This document shows positions 32,968-39,929 of a stretch of DNA of 39,929 nucleotides, piece by piece. The stretch comes from Candidatus Heimdallarchaeota archaeon (lineage in GTDB: Archaea; Asgardarchaeota; Heimdallarchaeia; Heimdallarchaeales; Heimdallarchaeaceae), in the NCBI GenBank assembly GCA_021399395.1, contig JAAFKJ010000031.1, forward strand, positions 1 to 39,929. The letters are read 5' to 3'. The stretch's first letter is position 1; each line of letters starts with the position of its first letter. The position numbers were made by a program, and so were the translations under genes. The notes under the pieces are model-generated. The model was not told the origin of the DNA and searched no databases. It worked only from the letters and a program-made list of their open reading frames with translations.

Positions 32968-33221
32968 AATAGAAGAATTAATTTAGAGAAATAATTAAAG
33001 CTTTTGTGGTATCAAATTAAAAACTTGAATTATTTTCGTATTATTTTTGTGGGATAATTTCCGACATTATCCGCGTAAACATCTTTTTCGAAGCTTCTAT
33101 CAGCTGTTTTCAATTACATTTAAAATAATAAGCCACACATCAGATTGTATTTGTTGATTCTGCGGTATAATACTAAATTTGTAGGGAAAAAATCATATAA
33201 GATTATCAGAAGTATAGAGCA
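32968..33221. other. Divergent intergenic region with operator-like palindrome
   Basis: These 254 bases separate the PAP2 gene from the SDR/GcvP-like operon. They hold AT-rich DNA and a perfect 7-bp inverted repeat, annotated separately. A possible TATA (ATCATATAAG, near 33192-33201) lies about 25 bases before the GTG at 33222. No gene was found. Confidence 0.4.
33052..33072. promoter_or_regulatory. Possible operator: GGATAAT, 7 bases, ATTATCC
   Basis: A perfect 7-bp palindromic pair with a 7-base spacer. Such a layout suits a dimeric helix-turn-helix regulator. It lies about 85 bases upstream of the PAP2 gene and 150 bases before the SDR operon, so either could be controlled. No regulator gene is adjacent. 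Confidence 0.3.
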
Positions 33222-33998
33222 GTGAATAAAATGGGTATATACAATGATCTTCATGGGAAGAGAGTCGTAATTACAGGTGGAGCTAGTGGAATTGGATTAG
33301 CTACAGCTAAAAGATTTGTTGATGAAGGTTCCAAAGTAGTCATACTAGATTGGAACAAAGAAGAATTATCCAAAGTATTAACAAATATTCCTGAACTCAA
33401 AGGTGGAACATATGTTGATGTTAGTGATCCAGAAGAAGTGAAGCTTGCCTTTGAGAAAATAGATGAATTGTTAGGCGGTATAGATGTATTAATTTCCAAT
33501 GCTGGCATAAGTTATCGTAATCCATTTTTGAAAGTTGATTATGAACAATGGTCAAAAGTCCTTCGAATCAATCTAGATGGAATGTTTCTATGTGCAAAAG
33601 AAGCAATAACAAGGATGAAGGAACAACATTCAGGTGTAATTCTACTGACTGGATCAACCAATGGTTTAGAAGGACATCCATTTTACGCTGATTATAATAG
33701 TTCAAAAGCTGGTGTAATTCTTCTAGCAAAGTCATTATCTTTAGAATTTGCTCCATGGTTAAGAGTAAATGCTGTATGTCCAGGATATGTTCTTACTCCT
33801 ATGCAAAAAGCAGAATATACTCCTGAAATGCTTGAAGAAGTAAATAAGAAGATACCCTTAAATCGTCATGCTGAACCAGAAGAAGTCGCTAGTCTTTTTG
33901 CATTCTTAGCATCATCTGAAGCAGCATATATCACAGGACAAGCTATATCCATTGATGGCGGGGAAACCGCAGGACCCTATACACCAATGAAACAATAA
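33222..33998 (+). CDS. Short-chain dehydrogenase/reductase (first of two)
   Basis: This is a classical SDR of 258 residues. The cofactor loop GGASGIG sits near residue 21, followed by Asp in VVILDWN, which favours NAD(H). NAGIS is present, the Ser is in LLTGSTNG, and Tyr-x3-Lys is in YNSSK. The C-terminal INVDGGE-like ending reads SIDGGETAGP. SDRs oxidise hydroxy groups or reduce keto groups on small molecules. A GTG start at 33222 and an ATG at 33231 are both possible. It heads a co-directional run of five genes that continues with a second SDR 25 bases after the stop. The sequence does not reveal the substrate. Confidence 0.88.
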   Translation: MNKMGIYNDLHGKRVVITGGASGIGLATAKRFVDEGSKVVILDWNKEELSKVLTNIPELKGGTYVDVSDPEEVKLAFEKIDELLGGIDVLISNAGISYRNPFLKVDYEQWSKVLRINLDGMFLCAKEAITRMKEQHSGVILLTGSTNGLEGHPFYADYNSSKAGVILLAKSLSLEFAPWLRVNAVCPGYVLTPMQKAEYTPEMLEEVNKKIPLNRHAEPEEVASLFAFLASSEAAYITGQAISIDGGETAGPYTPMKQ

Positions 33999-34023
33999 TT
34001 TGAAAATTGCAGGAAAGGATAAT

Positions 34024-34815
34024 ATGGAAACAAAATTCAAACGTGTTTTAGATCTCGTTACTCAAAATGGTAAAGTTGCAATTGTTACTGGAGCAGCCTC
34101 TGGAATTGGATTAGCTACAGTAAAACTTCTAGCAGAGGTGGGAGCAGCTGTTGCACTAATTGACATCAATGAAGCCGATGGTATTGTTGCAGCAGAACAG
34201 ATTTTAGAAACTGGAGGTAGGGCTAAATTTTATCTATGTGATGTTACTTCTGATTCTGAATGTAAGAAGACTGTTGAAGAAATTCACAAAGAATTCAATA
34301 GTATTGATATTTTATTCAACAATGCTGGTGTAATTCGTCGAAAGAATATTCTAGAATTGGAGGAAGAAGATTGGGATTTAACAATAGATGTGAATTTAAA
34401 AGCAATTTATCTTCTTTCTAAATATGTTGTACCTATTATGATGAAAGGAAAAGGTGGGAGTATAATTAATACCGGATCTGGTTGGGGCATTAAGGGAGGG
34501 CCTGATGCAGTAGCTTATTGTGCAGCTAAGGGTGGTGTGGTTAATATGACCCGTGCAATGGCAATAGACCATGGCAAGGTTGGCATCCGTGTAAATTGCG
34601 TGTGTCCAGGTGACATTGATACCCCTCTTTTACGAGGAGAAGCAGAACAATTAGGTATAGATGAAAACTTGTTCATGGAAGAAGCAGCAGATCGTCCTAT
34701 CAATCGTGTTGGAAAACCTCAAGATGTTGCGAATGCAGTTCTTTACCTTGCAAGCGACCTTTCGAGTTGGGTGACTGGTACTTCCATTATTGTTGATGGT
34801 GGAGGTTTAGCTTAA
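34024..34815 (+). CDS. Short-chain dehydrogenase/reductase (second of two)
   Basis: This is a classical SDR of 263 residues: VTGAASGIG with NAD-type Asp (ALIDIN), NNAGV, the Ser in NTGSGWG, and Tyr-x3-Lys in YCAAK. The ending SIIVDGGGLA is typical. It differs considerably from the first SDR, so the two probably take different steps or substrates in one pathway. The ATG at 34024 has a GGAAAGG site before it; the TTG at 34000 is less likely. The divergent GcvPA-like gene follows after 39 bases. Confidence 0.88.
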   Translation: METKFKRVLDLVTQNGKVAIVTGAASGIGLATVKLLAEVGAAVALIDINEADGIVAAEQILETGGRAKFYLCDVTSDSECKKTVEEIHKEFNSIDILFNNAGVIRRKNILELEEEDWDLTIDVNLKAIYLLSKYVVPIMMKGKGGSIINTGSGWGIKGGPDAVAYCAAKGGVVNMTRAMAIDHGKVGIRVNCVCPGDIDTPLLRGEAEQLGIDENLFMEEAADRPINRVGKPQDVANAVLYLASDLSSWVTGTSIIVDGGGLA

Positions 34816-34854
34816 ACAGATTATTTTGAGAAAAAATAAATTGGTGGAGAATTT

Positions 34855-36264
34855 ATGAAGAAGAGGAAAGCGTTTATTCACCCCTATATTCCAAATTCAG
34901 TTCCAGAAATAAAGGAAAAGATGTTGGAAGAGATTGGAGTTAAAGATATTGAAACCCTATACGAGGACATTCCAGAGGAATTAAGGTTTAAAGATGAGAT
35001 GAAACTTCCAGAACCTTACCTTTCAGAATATGCCTTAAAAAAACATGTTGAACAGATTTTATCAAAAAATCAGACTTGTCAAGAAAGTCTTAGTTTCTTA
35101 GGAGGGGATTGCTGGCAACACTATATTCCTGCCATCTGCGATGAAATTAATCAACGTTCAGAATTTTTAACTGCTTATGCAGGAGAGCCATATGAAGATC
35201 ACGGAAGATTTCAAGCACTTTTTGAATATGCTAGTATGATAGGAGATCTTCTTGAAATGGATGTTGTAAATGTACCAACTTATGATTGGGGACAAGCAGC
35301 TAGCACTTCGATTAGAATGGCGGGAAGAATTACTGGACGTTCAGAAATACTGATTGCAGATTCAATATCTCCAGATAGGCTTTTGATAATTCGCAATTAT
35401 TGTTCTCCTGTTGTTAAAATTACGTTAATTAATTATGATAAAGAAACTGGAAAAATTAATCTAGAGGATTTGAAGTCAAAAATATCTGATAAGGTAATTG
35501 GAATATATTTTGAGAATCCCTCATATCTTGGTGTTATAGATGATCAGGGAGAGATTATTTCAGATATTGTACATAAGTATGGCGCATTATGCCTTGTAGG
35601 AATTGATCCGATTACTCTCGGAATACTTAAACCTCCCAGTAAGTATGGAGCTGATATCGTTTGTGGAGACATCCAAAGTTTAGGTATGCATATGCAATAT
35701 GGTGGAGGGCAAGCAGGCTTCATTGCCACTAGAGACGAAGAACGGTATGTAATGGAATATCCGTCTCGACTCTTCGGAATTACTACGACAATTGTTGAAG
35801 GTGAACATGGGTTTGGAGATGTAACTTATGATAGAACTTCTTTTCATGATAGAATTGAAGGAAAAGAGTTTATAGGAACAGCTTCTGCCTTATGGGGTAT
35901 AACAGCTGGAGTCTACTTAGCATTAGCTGGACCACAAGGGATGCAAGAATTAGGTAAAGTAATTGTACAAAAATCCCAATATGCGATAAATAAACTCTCA
36001 GAGATTAAGGGAGTATCAGTATTATTTTCTCAATCATCTCACTTCAAAGAATTTGTTTTAGATTTCACTGACTCTGGAAAAACCGTTGAAACCATAAATA
36101 AGTCTTTACTCGAAAAAGGAATTTTTGGTGGTAAAAATATCACTAGAGAGTTTTCTGAATTGGATAACTGTGCAGTCTATTGTATAACAGAGATTCACTC
36201 CAAAGAAGATATCGATCGTTTAGCTCAAACGCTAGACGAGTGTATTAACGGAGGAGGAATATGA
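34855..36264 (+). CDS. GcvPA-like protein (glycine dehydrogenase subunit 1 homologue), divergent
   Basis: The product is 469 residues and clearly related to subunit 1 of the split glycine decarboxylase (P-protein): the N-terminal FIHPYIPNS block, EEIGVKDIETLYEDIPEEL, and the later FLGGDCWQHYIPAICDEI, with FLTAY and QALFEYASMIG as in GcvPA. Known GcvPA has a conserved PEISQG at the position that reads YEDHGR here, and NASLYDGATA reads NVPTYDWGQAAS. These are conserved parts of the family, so the reaction may differ from glycine cleavage. A GGTGGAG ribosome binding site precedes the ATG. The stop abuts the next gene's start by one base, with GGAGGA for translational coupling. Confidence 0.8.
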   Translation: MKKRKAFIHPYIPNSVPEIKEKMLEEIGVKDIETLYEDIPEELRFKDEMKLPEPYLSEYALKKHVEQILSKNQTCQESLSFLGGDCWQHYIPAICDEINQRSEFLTAYAGEPYEDHGRFQALFEYASMIGDLLEMDVVNVPTYDWGQAASTSIRMAGRITGRSEILIADSISPDRLLIIRNYCSPVVKITLINYDKETGKINLEDLKSKISDKVIGIYFENPSYLGVIDDQGEIISDIVHKYGALCLVGIDPITLGILKPPSKYGADIVCGDIQSLGMHMQYGGGQAGFIATRDEERYVMEYPSRLFGITTTIVEGEHGFGDVTYDRTSFHDRIEGKEFIGTASALWGITAGVYLALAGPQGMQELGKVIVQKSQYAINKLSEIKGVSVLFSQSSHFKEFVLDFTDSGKTVETINKSLLEKGIFGGKNITREFSELDNCAVYCITEIHSKEDIDRLAQTLDECINGGGI

Positions 36265-36265
36265 G

Positions 36266-37816
36266 ATGACTAGAGAATCCAAAGTCAGGAATTTTCATCA
36301 AGCCAAGTGGGATGAACCTGTTATATACGAGTTAAGTAGTAAAGGTGAACGTGGTATCCTATTTCCAGAAATTGAAAAGGAAATCGAAGCAATTGTAGGG
36401 GATGGTATCTCTAAACTTCCAAGCAACATGATAAGAGCTCAACCCCCTAATTTACCAGAACTTTCTCAAATGCAAGTTTTAAAGCACTATCTTCGCATGT
36501 CCCAACAGACTCTTGGAGCAGATCTGAACGTGGATATTGGACAAGGAACATGTACAATGAAATATAGTCCTAAGATAAATGAACAATTTGCTACTGCTCC
36601 AAAGTTTACAGAACTTCACCCCTCACAAGATGAAAGTACAGTTCAAGGAATTCTCGAGATAATCTACAAATTAGACTTATTCCTTCGAGAGATATCGGGT
36701 CTAGATAAGTTTACATTTCAACCAGGTGGAGGAAGTCAAGCAATATTCGCTATGGTGTCTATCATTTATGCGCATCATGAAGCTAATGGAGAAGCAGAGC
36801 AACGAGATGAGATTATTTCAACCATGTTTTCTCACCCTTCAGATGCTGCAGCACCTAATGTCAAAGGGTACAGAGTTATTAACATCTATCCAAACGAAGA
36901 CGGATTACCTGATGTTGAAGCTCTTACAGAAGCTGTTTCAGAACGTACTGCTGGTTTGTTAATCACTAATCCAGAGGACACAGGAATCTTCAATCCTAGA
37001 ATAAAGGAATTCACCAGAATTGTTCATGAAGCTGGTGGTGTTTGTGGTTATGACCAAGCTAATGCAAATGGAGTCTTAGGAATCACCAGAGCTAAAGAAG
37101 CTGATTTTGATCTTTGTTTCTTTAACCTTCACAAAACCTTTTCTTCCCCACATGGTTGCGGAGGTCCTGCATCTGGAGCTCTTGGCGTATCTAAAGAGTT
37201 TATGAAATATCTTCCTGTTCCTCTAGTTGAATATGACGGTTCAAAATACCATCTTAACTATGACATTCCAAAAAGCATAGGTAAGGTTAGATCGTTTTAC
37301 GGAGTGGTTCCTGCTATATTAAAAGCATACTCTTGGATAATGAGTTTAGGTAAAGATGGGTTAAGAGAAGTTTCTGAAATAGCAGTATTGAACAACAACT
37401 ATCTTTTGAAGAAGATTCTCGAAATTCGTGGAGCAAGTGCACCATACGCAAAAGGAAGGCACAGAATTGAACAAGTTCGGTATAGTTGGGATGAACTTTA
37501 CAAAGAAACAGGAGTAACAACTGAAGATGTTACTTGTCGTATGGCTGATTTTGGGTTTCATATGTGGTCTAGTCATCATCCATTCATTGTTCCTCAACCC
37601 TTTACTCTTGAACCAACTGAATCTTATTCAAAAACTGAACTCGATGAATACATCAGTGGACTGAAGAAGGTAGTTGAGGAAGCTTATGAAAATCCTGAAA
37701 TTGTTAAAGGTGCACCTCATAGAAGTGTTGTTCATAAAATTGATCATGACCCATTAGATGATCCTTCAAAATGGGCTATTACTTGGAGATCTTATTTGAA
37801 AAAAAGTAAGAAGTAG
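36266..37816 (+). CDS. GcvPB-like PLP protein (glycine dehydrogenase subunit 2 homologue), divergent
   Basis: The product is 516 residues. The PLP lysine is Lys290 in NLHKTFSSPHG, the family signature, followed by GCGGPASGALGV. TCTMKYSPKINE (95-106) corresponds to SCTMKYNPK of the P-protein. The loop that normally reads HGTNPAS is HPSDAAAPN (190-198), and the QPAAGAHGE segment is QPGGGSQAI (152-160). These changes lie around the cofactor and substrate pocket in the family. PLP should be bound, but the amino acid decarboxylated may not be glycine, and the lipoyl H-protein is not in the window. The C-terminal region (about 460-516) has a His-rich stretch, APHRSVVHKIDHD. The gene is coupled to the GcvPA-like gene. 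Confidence 0.82.
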   Translation: MTRESKVRNFHQAKWDEPVIYELSSKGERGILFPEIEKEIEAIVGDGISKLPSNMIRAQPPNLPELSQMQVLKHYLRMSQQTLGADLNVDIGQGTCTMKYSPKINEQFATAPKFTELHPSQDESTVQGILEIIYKLDLFLREISGLDKFTFQPGGGSQAIFAMVSIIYAHHEANGEAEQRDEIISTMFSHPSDAAAPNVKGYRVINIYPNEDGLPDVEALTEAVSERTAGLLITNPEDTGIFNPRIKEFTRIVHEAGGVCGYDQANANGVLGITRAKEADFDLCFFNLHKTFSSPHGCGGPASGALGVSKEFMKYLPVPLVEYDGSKYHLNYDIPKSIGKVRSFYGVVPAILKAYSWIMSLGKDGLREVSEIAVLNNNYLLKKILEIRGASAPYAKGRHRIEQVRYSWDELYKETGVTTEDVTCRMADFGFHMWSSHHPFIVPQPFTLEPTESYSKTELDEYISGLKKVVEEAYENPEIVKGAPHRSVVHKIDHDPLDDPSKWAITWRSYLKKSKK

Positions 37817-37838
37817 AAATAGACAGAGTTGATTTAAG

Positions 37839-38954
37839 TTGAAAAAGCTGGGCTTAATCATAAATCCTATTGCTGGTATGGGTGGTAAAGTCGGACTTAA
37901 AGGAACCGACGGATTGGAAATTCTAGCGAAAGCCAGAAATTTGGGTGCAAAACCAATATCTCCACAACGTACAATCAAAACCTTAGAAAGGCTTACCTCC
38001 CTTGAAGATGAAATTGAACTAATTACCTATCCGGGAGAGATGGGAGAAGGGGTTGTCAAACAATGTGGTCTCAATCCAAAAATCATAGGTTCAATAGATG
38101 AAGGGAATACTACTCCTTATGATACTCAGCAAGCGTCTAAGGAATTATACGAACTCAAAGTAGATCTTCTACTCTTTGCAGGAGGAGATGGAACAGCAAG
38201 GGACATCTACAATTCTGTTGGTACCAAACTTGTTGTACTTGGTATTCCAACTGGAGTTAAAATGCATTCAGCTGTTTATGCATGTAATCCTATGAGGGCG
38301 GGGGATCTAGCCGCTTCATATCTTCAAGGAGAAGTAAGAGAATTAAAAGAAGCAGAAGTTATGGATATCGATGAAGAAGCTTTTAGATCTGGAATTGTAT
38401 CCGCAAAACTATATGGTTATCTGAATATTCCATATGAAAGAAATCATGTTCAAAGATTAAAATCGGGTAGTTCCATAAATGAACGTTATTCTCAAGAAGC
38501 GATAGCTCAAGAGATAATAGAAAATATGGAAGAAGACTATTACTATATCATCGGTCCTGGTACCACAACTAGGTCCATTATGGAGAGATTGAAGCTAGAA
38601 AATACTTTGCTAGGTGTAGATATTGTTCATAGAAAACAACTTGTCGAAAAGGATCTAAGTGAAAAAGGGATATTGGAACATATTAGAGAAAAGAAGGTAA
38701 AAATGATTGTAACCCCCATTGGAGGGCAAGGTTTTCTGCTTGGTAGAGGGAATCAACAAATTAGTTCAGAAGTAATCAAGCAAATAGGAAAAGACAATAT
38801 TATAATCATAGCAACAAAACAAAAAATCAATTCCTTAAACGGGCAACCATTCTTGGTTGATACTGGAGATAGTGACTTAGATCGGATGTTGAGTGGGTTT
38901 GTATCTGCGGTTACGGGCTATCGTGAAAGTGTTATTTACAGAATTTCTTCATAA
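37839..38954 (+). CDS. ATP-NAD kinase-like protein, COG3199/AcoX type
   Basis: The product is 371 residues starting at TTG, the only start after the preceding in-frame stop. The N-terminal LIINPIAGMGG and the GGDGTARD motif (115-122) are those of the NAD kinase/diacylglycerol kinase fold. The family includes AcoX, whose gene lies in bacterial acetoin-dehydrogenase operons but whose reaction is not established. Here it ends the SDR/GcvP-like run, 22 bases after the GcvPB-like gene. A role in cofactor phosphorylation or in regulating a lipoyl- or PLP-dependent cleavage step is inference. A hairpin-plus-T terminator follows, so the operon probably ends here. Confidence 0.85.
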   Translation: MKKLGLIINPIAGMGGKVGLKGTDGLEILAKARNLGAKPISPQRTIKTLERLTSLEDEIELITYPGEMGEGVVKQCGLNPKIIGSIDEGNTTPYDTQQASKELYELKVDLLLFAGGDGTARDIYNSVGTKLVVLGIPTGVKMHSAVYACNPMRAGDLAASYLQGEVRELKEAEVMDIDEEAFRSGIVSAKLYGYLNIPYERNHVQRLKSGSSINERYSQEAIAQEIIENMEEDYYYIIGPGTTTRSIMERLKLENTLLGVDIVHRKQLVEKDLSEKGILEHIREKKVKMIVTPIGGQGFLLGRGNQQISSEVIKQIGKDNIIIIATKQKINSLNGQPFLVDTGDSDLDRMLSGFVSAVTGYRESVIYRISS

Positions 38955-38957
38955 AAA

Positions 38958-38988
38958 ACACTTTTTTTAGTGTCACCAAGGTTTTTTT
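38958..38988 (+). terminator. Operon terminator after the AcoX-like gene
   Basis: ACACT, a six-T loop, AGTGT, then ACCAAGG and a seven-T tract. It lies four bases after the stop codon and upstream of the promoter of the next gene. Confidence 0.5.
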
Positions 38989-38991
38989 GAG

Positions 38992-38999
38992 TTTATATA
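38992..38999 (+). promoter_or_regulatory. TATA box for the gene at 39025
   Basis: TTTATATA is centred about 29 bases before the ATG at 39025. This puts the transcription start at or very close to the start codon (leaderless). Confidence 0.5.
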
Positions 39000-39024
39000 T
39001 TAATCTCTCCCTAATATTATTGAG

Positions 39025-39929
39025 ATGTCCCGTTATTCGACACTATTGTTATTACTGAAACACATGGGATTTGTTAATGGGAGAGTACAGTTTCAGAAAC
39101 TTTTGTTCCTTTTAGAGAAGAATTATCACATTCAAACAGGATATGAATTCATTCCCTTTAAGTTCGGACCCTATTGTCAAGTTGTGCAAGAGGACATCCA
39201 GCACCTATGTGATTATGGTTACATTGAACATGAAGAGGTTGAAAAATCTGGCTCAGAGCTTTTACATCGTTATCAGATTACAGAATACGGTGAGCAGTAT
39301 ATTCTTGAGAATGACTTCGGAGACATCTATGATCAAGTTATCCAAGATCTTTGTTATGATTTCAAAACCTATGGTTTACGTCAGTTAATTGAGTATGTTT
39401 ATGAGAACTATCCAGAATATACTACCCATTCGACAATCAAAAACCAATATTTTCACCCTAAGCCAAAACAAGAAGAATTTACATCAGCACACACACTATT
39501 AGATCGCAAACCAATTATCACCCCCACTTTTGTTAAGTGGCTAGATGAGGAAATCAAAGAAACTTCGCATAGATTAGAAGTTGCTGAAGTTCCTTCAGAG
39601 GAAAAGCCAGATGAAATCATGGTTGATGAACTTGTCGTGGAAATGCTCGATATAGCTTATGAGGATATCGCATCCAAAGCTCAAGAGATATCTACAAAAA
39701 TTATGCTTGAAAGCTACAGTGAATCAGGAGACATAAACAATAAGATGTACTTCATTCTGGAGATTCTGGAAAATCTGTTAGGTACTTTGCAAGAAAAGGA
39801 CATTATTGGCATTTATACCGAATTTGCAAATACAAAAACAAACATCCAGATGCTCGATGAACTCATAGCACTTCATAGGACCTCGCTCAAATCAGATCTA
39901 GTTAGATTGCTTTTCGAATTTATTGAAGA
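39025..39929 (+). CDS. YwgA/Panacea-like N-terminal domain protein (3' truncated)
   Basis: The frame is open to the window edge, giving 301 residues without a stop. Residues 1-90 resemble YwgA- or SocA-like (Panacea) domains: VQFQKLLFLLEKNY, then FIPFKFGPYCQVVQEDI and a short winged-helix-like finish (YQITEYGEQYI). Such domains occur in antitoxins and in uncharacterised phage-associated and regulatory proteins. Residues about 160-300 are acidic, helical and coiled-coil-like, without a known domain. A promoter and the start codon fit well. The C-terminus is beyond the window, so the full architecture and the toxin-antitoxin question remain open. Confidence 0.7.
   Translation, partial: MSRYSTLLLLLKHMGFVNGRVQFQKLLFLLEKNYHIQTGYEFIPFKFGPYCQVVQEDIQHLCDYGYIEHEEVEKSGSELLHRYQITEYGEQYILENDFGDIYDQVIQDLCYDFKTYGLRQLIEYVYENYPEYTTHSTIKNQYFHPKPKQEEFTSAHTLLDRKPIITPTFVKWLDEEIKETSHRLEVAEVPSEEKPDEIMVDELVVEMLDIAYEDIASKAQEISTKIMLESYSESGDINNKMYFILEILENLLGTLQEKDIIGIYTEFANTKTNIQMLDELIALHRTSLKSDLVRLLFEFIE

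Overview
This is a low-GC archaeal chromosome segment, most likely from an Asgard archaeon (Heimdallarchaeia-like by inference; no marker here fixes the order). Archaeal markers are ribosomal proteins S7 and L10e, a UPF0147 protein, a FAU-1 family RNA-binding protein, two tRNAs with canonical bulge-helix-bulge introns, C-terminal PCNA-interacting (PIP-box) peptides and TATA-type promoters about 28 bases before start codons. The Asgard signal is a Rab/Ras-like small GTPase, a leucine-rich repeat protein, and many membrane-anchored surface proteins with Ig-like, NHL and beta-helix domains.

Layout. 1-759: tail of a phospholipase D-like protein and a small tail-anchored protein. 825-8389: mostly unknown and surface proteins: a helical-repeat protein, a beta-helix protein, a secreted orphan, a six-bladed NHL propeller, a large propeller/Ig-like protein and an LRR protein. 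8629-15235: a nucleotidyltransferase/beta-helix protein with degenerate catalytic signatures, UPF0147, then a minus-strand block of epimerase, cysteine desulfurase, a small Cys-pair protein, a DUF2797 protein with a PIP box, and FAU-1. 15363-17065: tRNA-Ser, two tandem membrane proteins with cytoplasmic eight-cysteine tails, and tRNA-Asp with intron. 17207-20736: small GTPase, HIT hydrolase, GHMP kinase, SAH/MTA-type deaminase. 20873-22147: a solitary TnpB of the rearranged-active-site type. 22282-32967: housekeeping (family 4 uracil-DNA glycosylase, phosphohexomutase, cyclophilin, tRNA-Met with intron, L10e, S7) mixed with HAD, MFS, alpha/beta hydrolase, small membrane proteins and a PAP2 phosphatase. 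33222-38954: a tight five-gene operon. 39025-end: a truncated YwgA/Panacea-like protein.

The best candidate for an undescribed system is that five-gene operon: two short-chain dehydrogenases, two subunits resembling the split glycine decarboxylase (GcvPA/GcvPB) but with altered active-site signatures, and a COG3199/AcoX-type NAD-kinase-like protein. No H-protein or T-protein gene is present in the window. A plausible reading is a PLP-dependent decarboxylation or C-C cleavage route for a hydroxy- or keto-amino acid. The second candidate is the PIP-box DUF2797 (predicted GIY-YIG-like) protein, which would tie an uncharacterised nuclease-like family to the sliding clamp. All family assignments were made by eye from motifs, without database searches.
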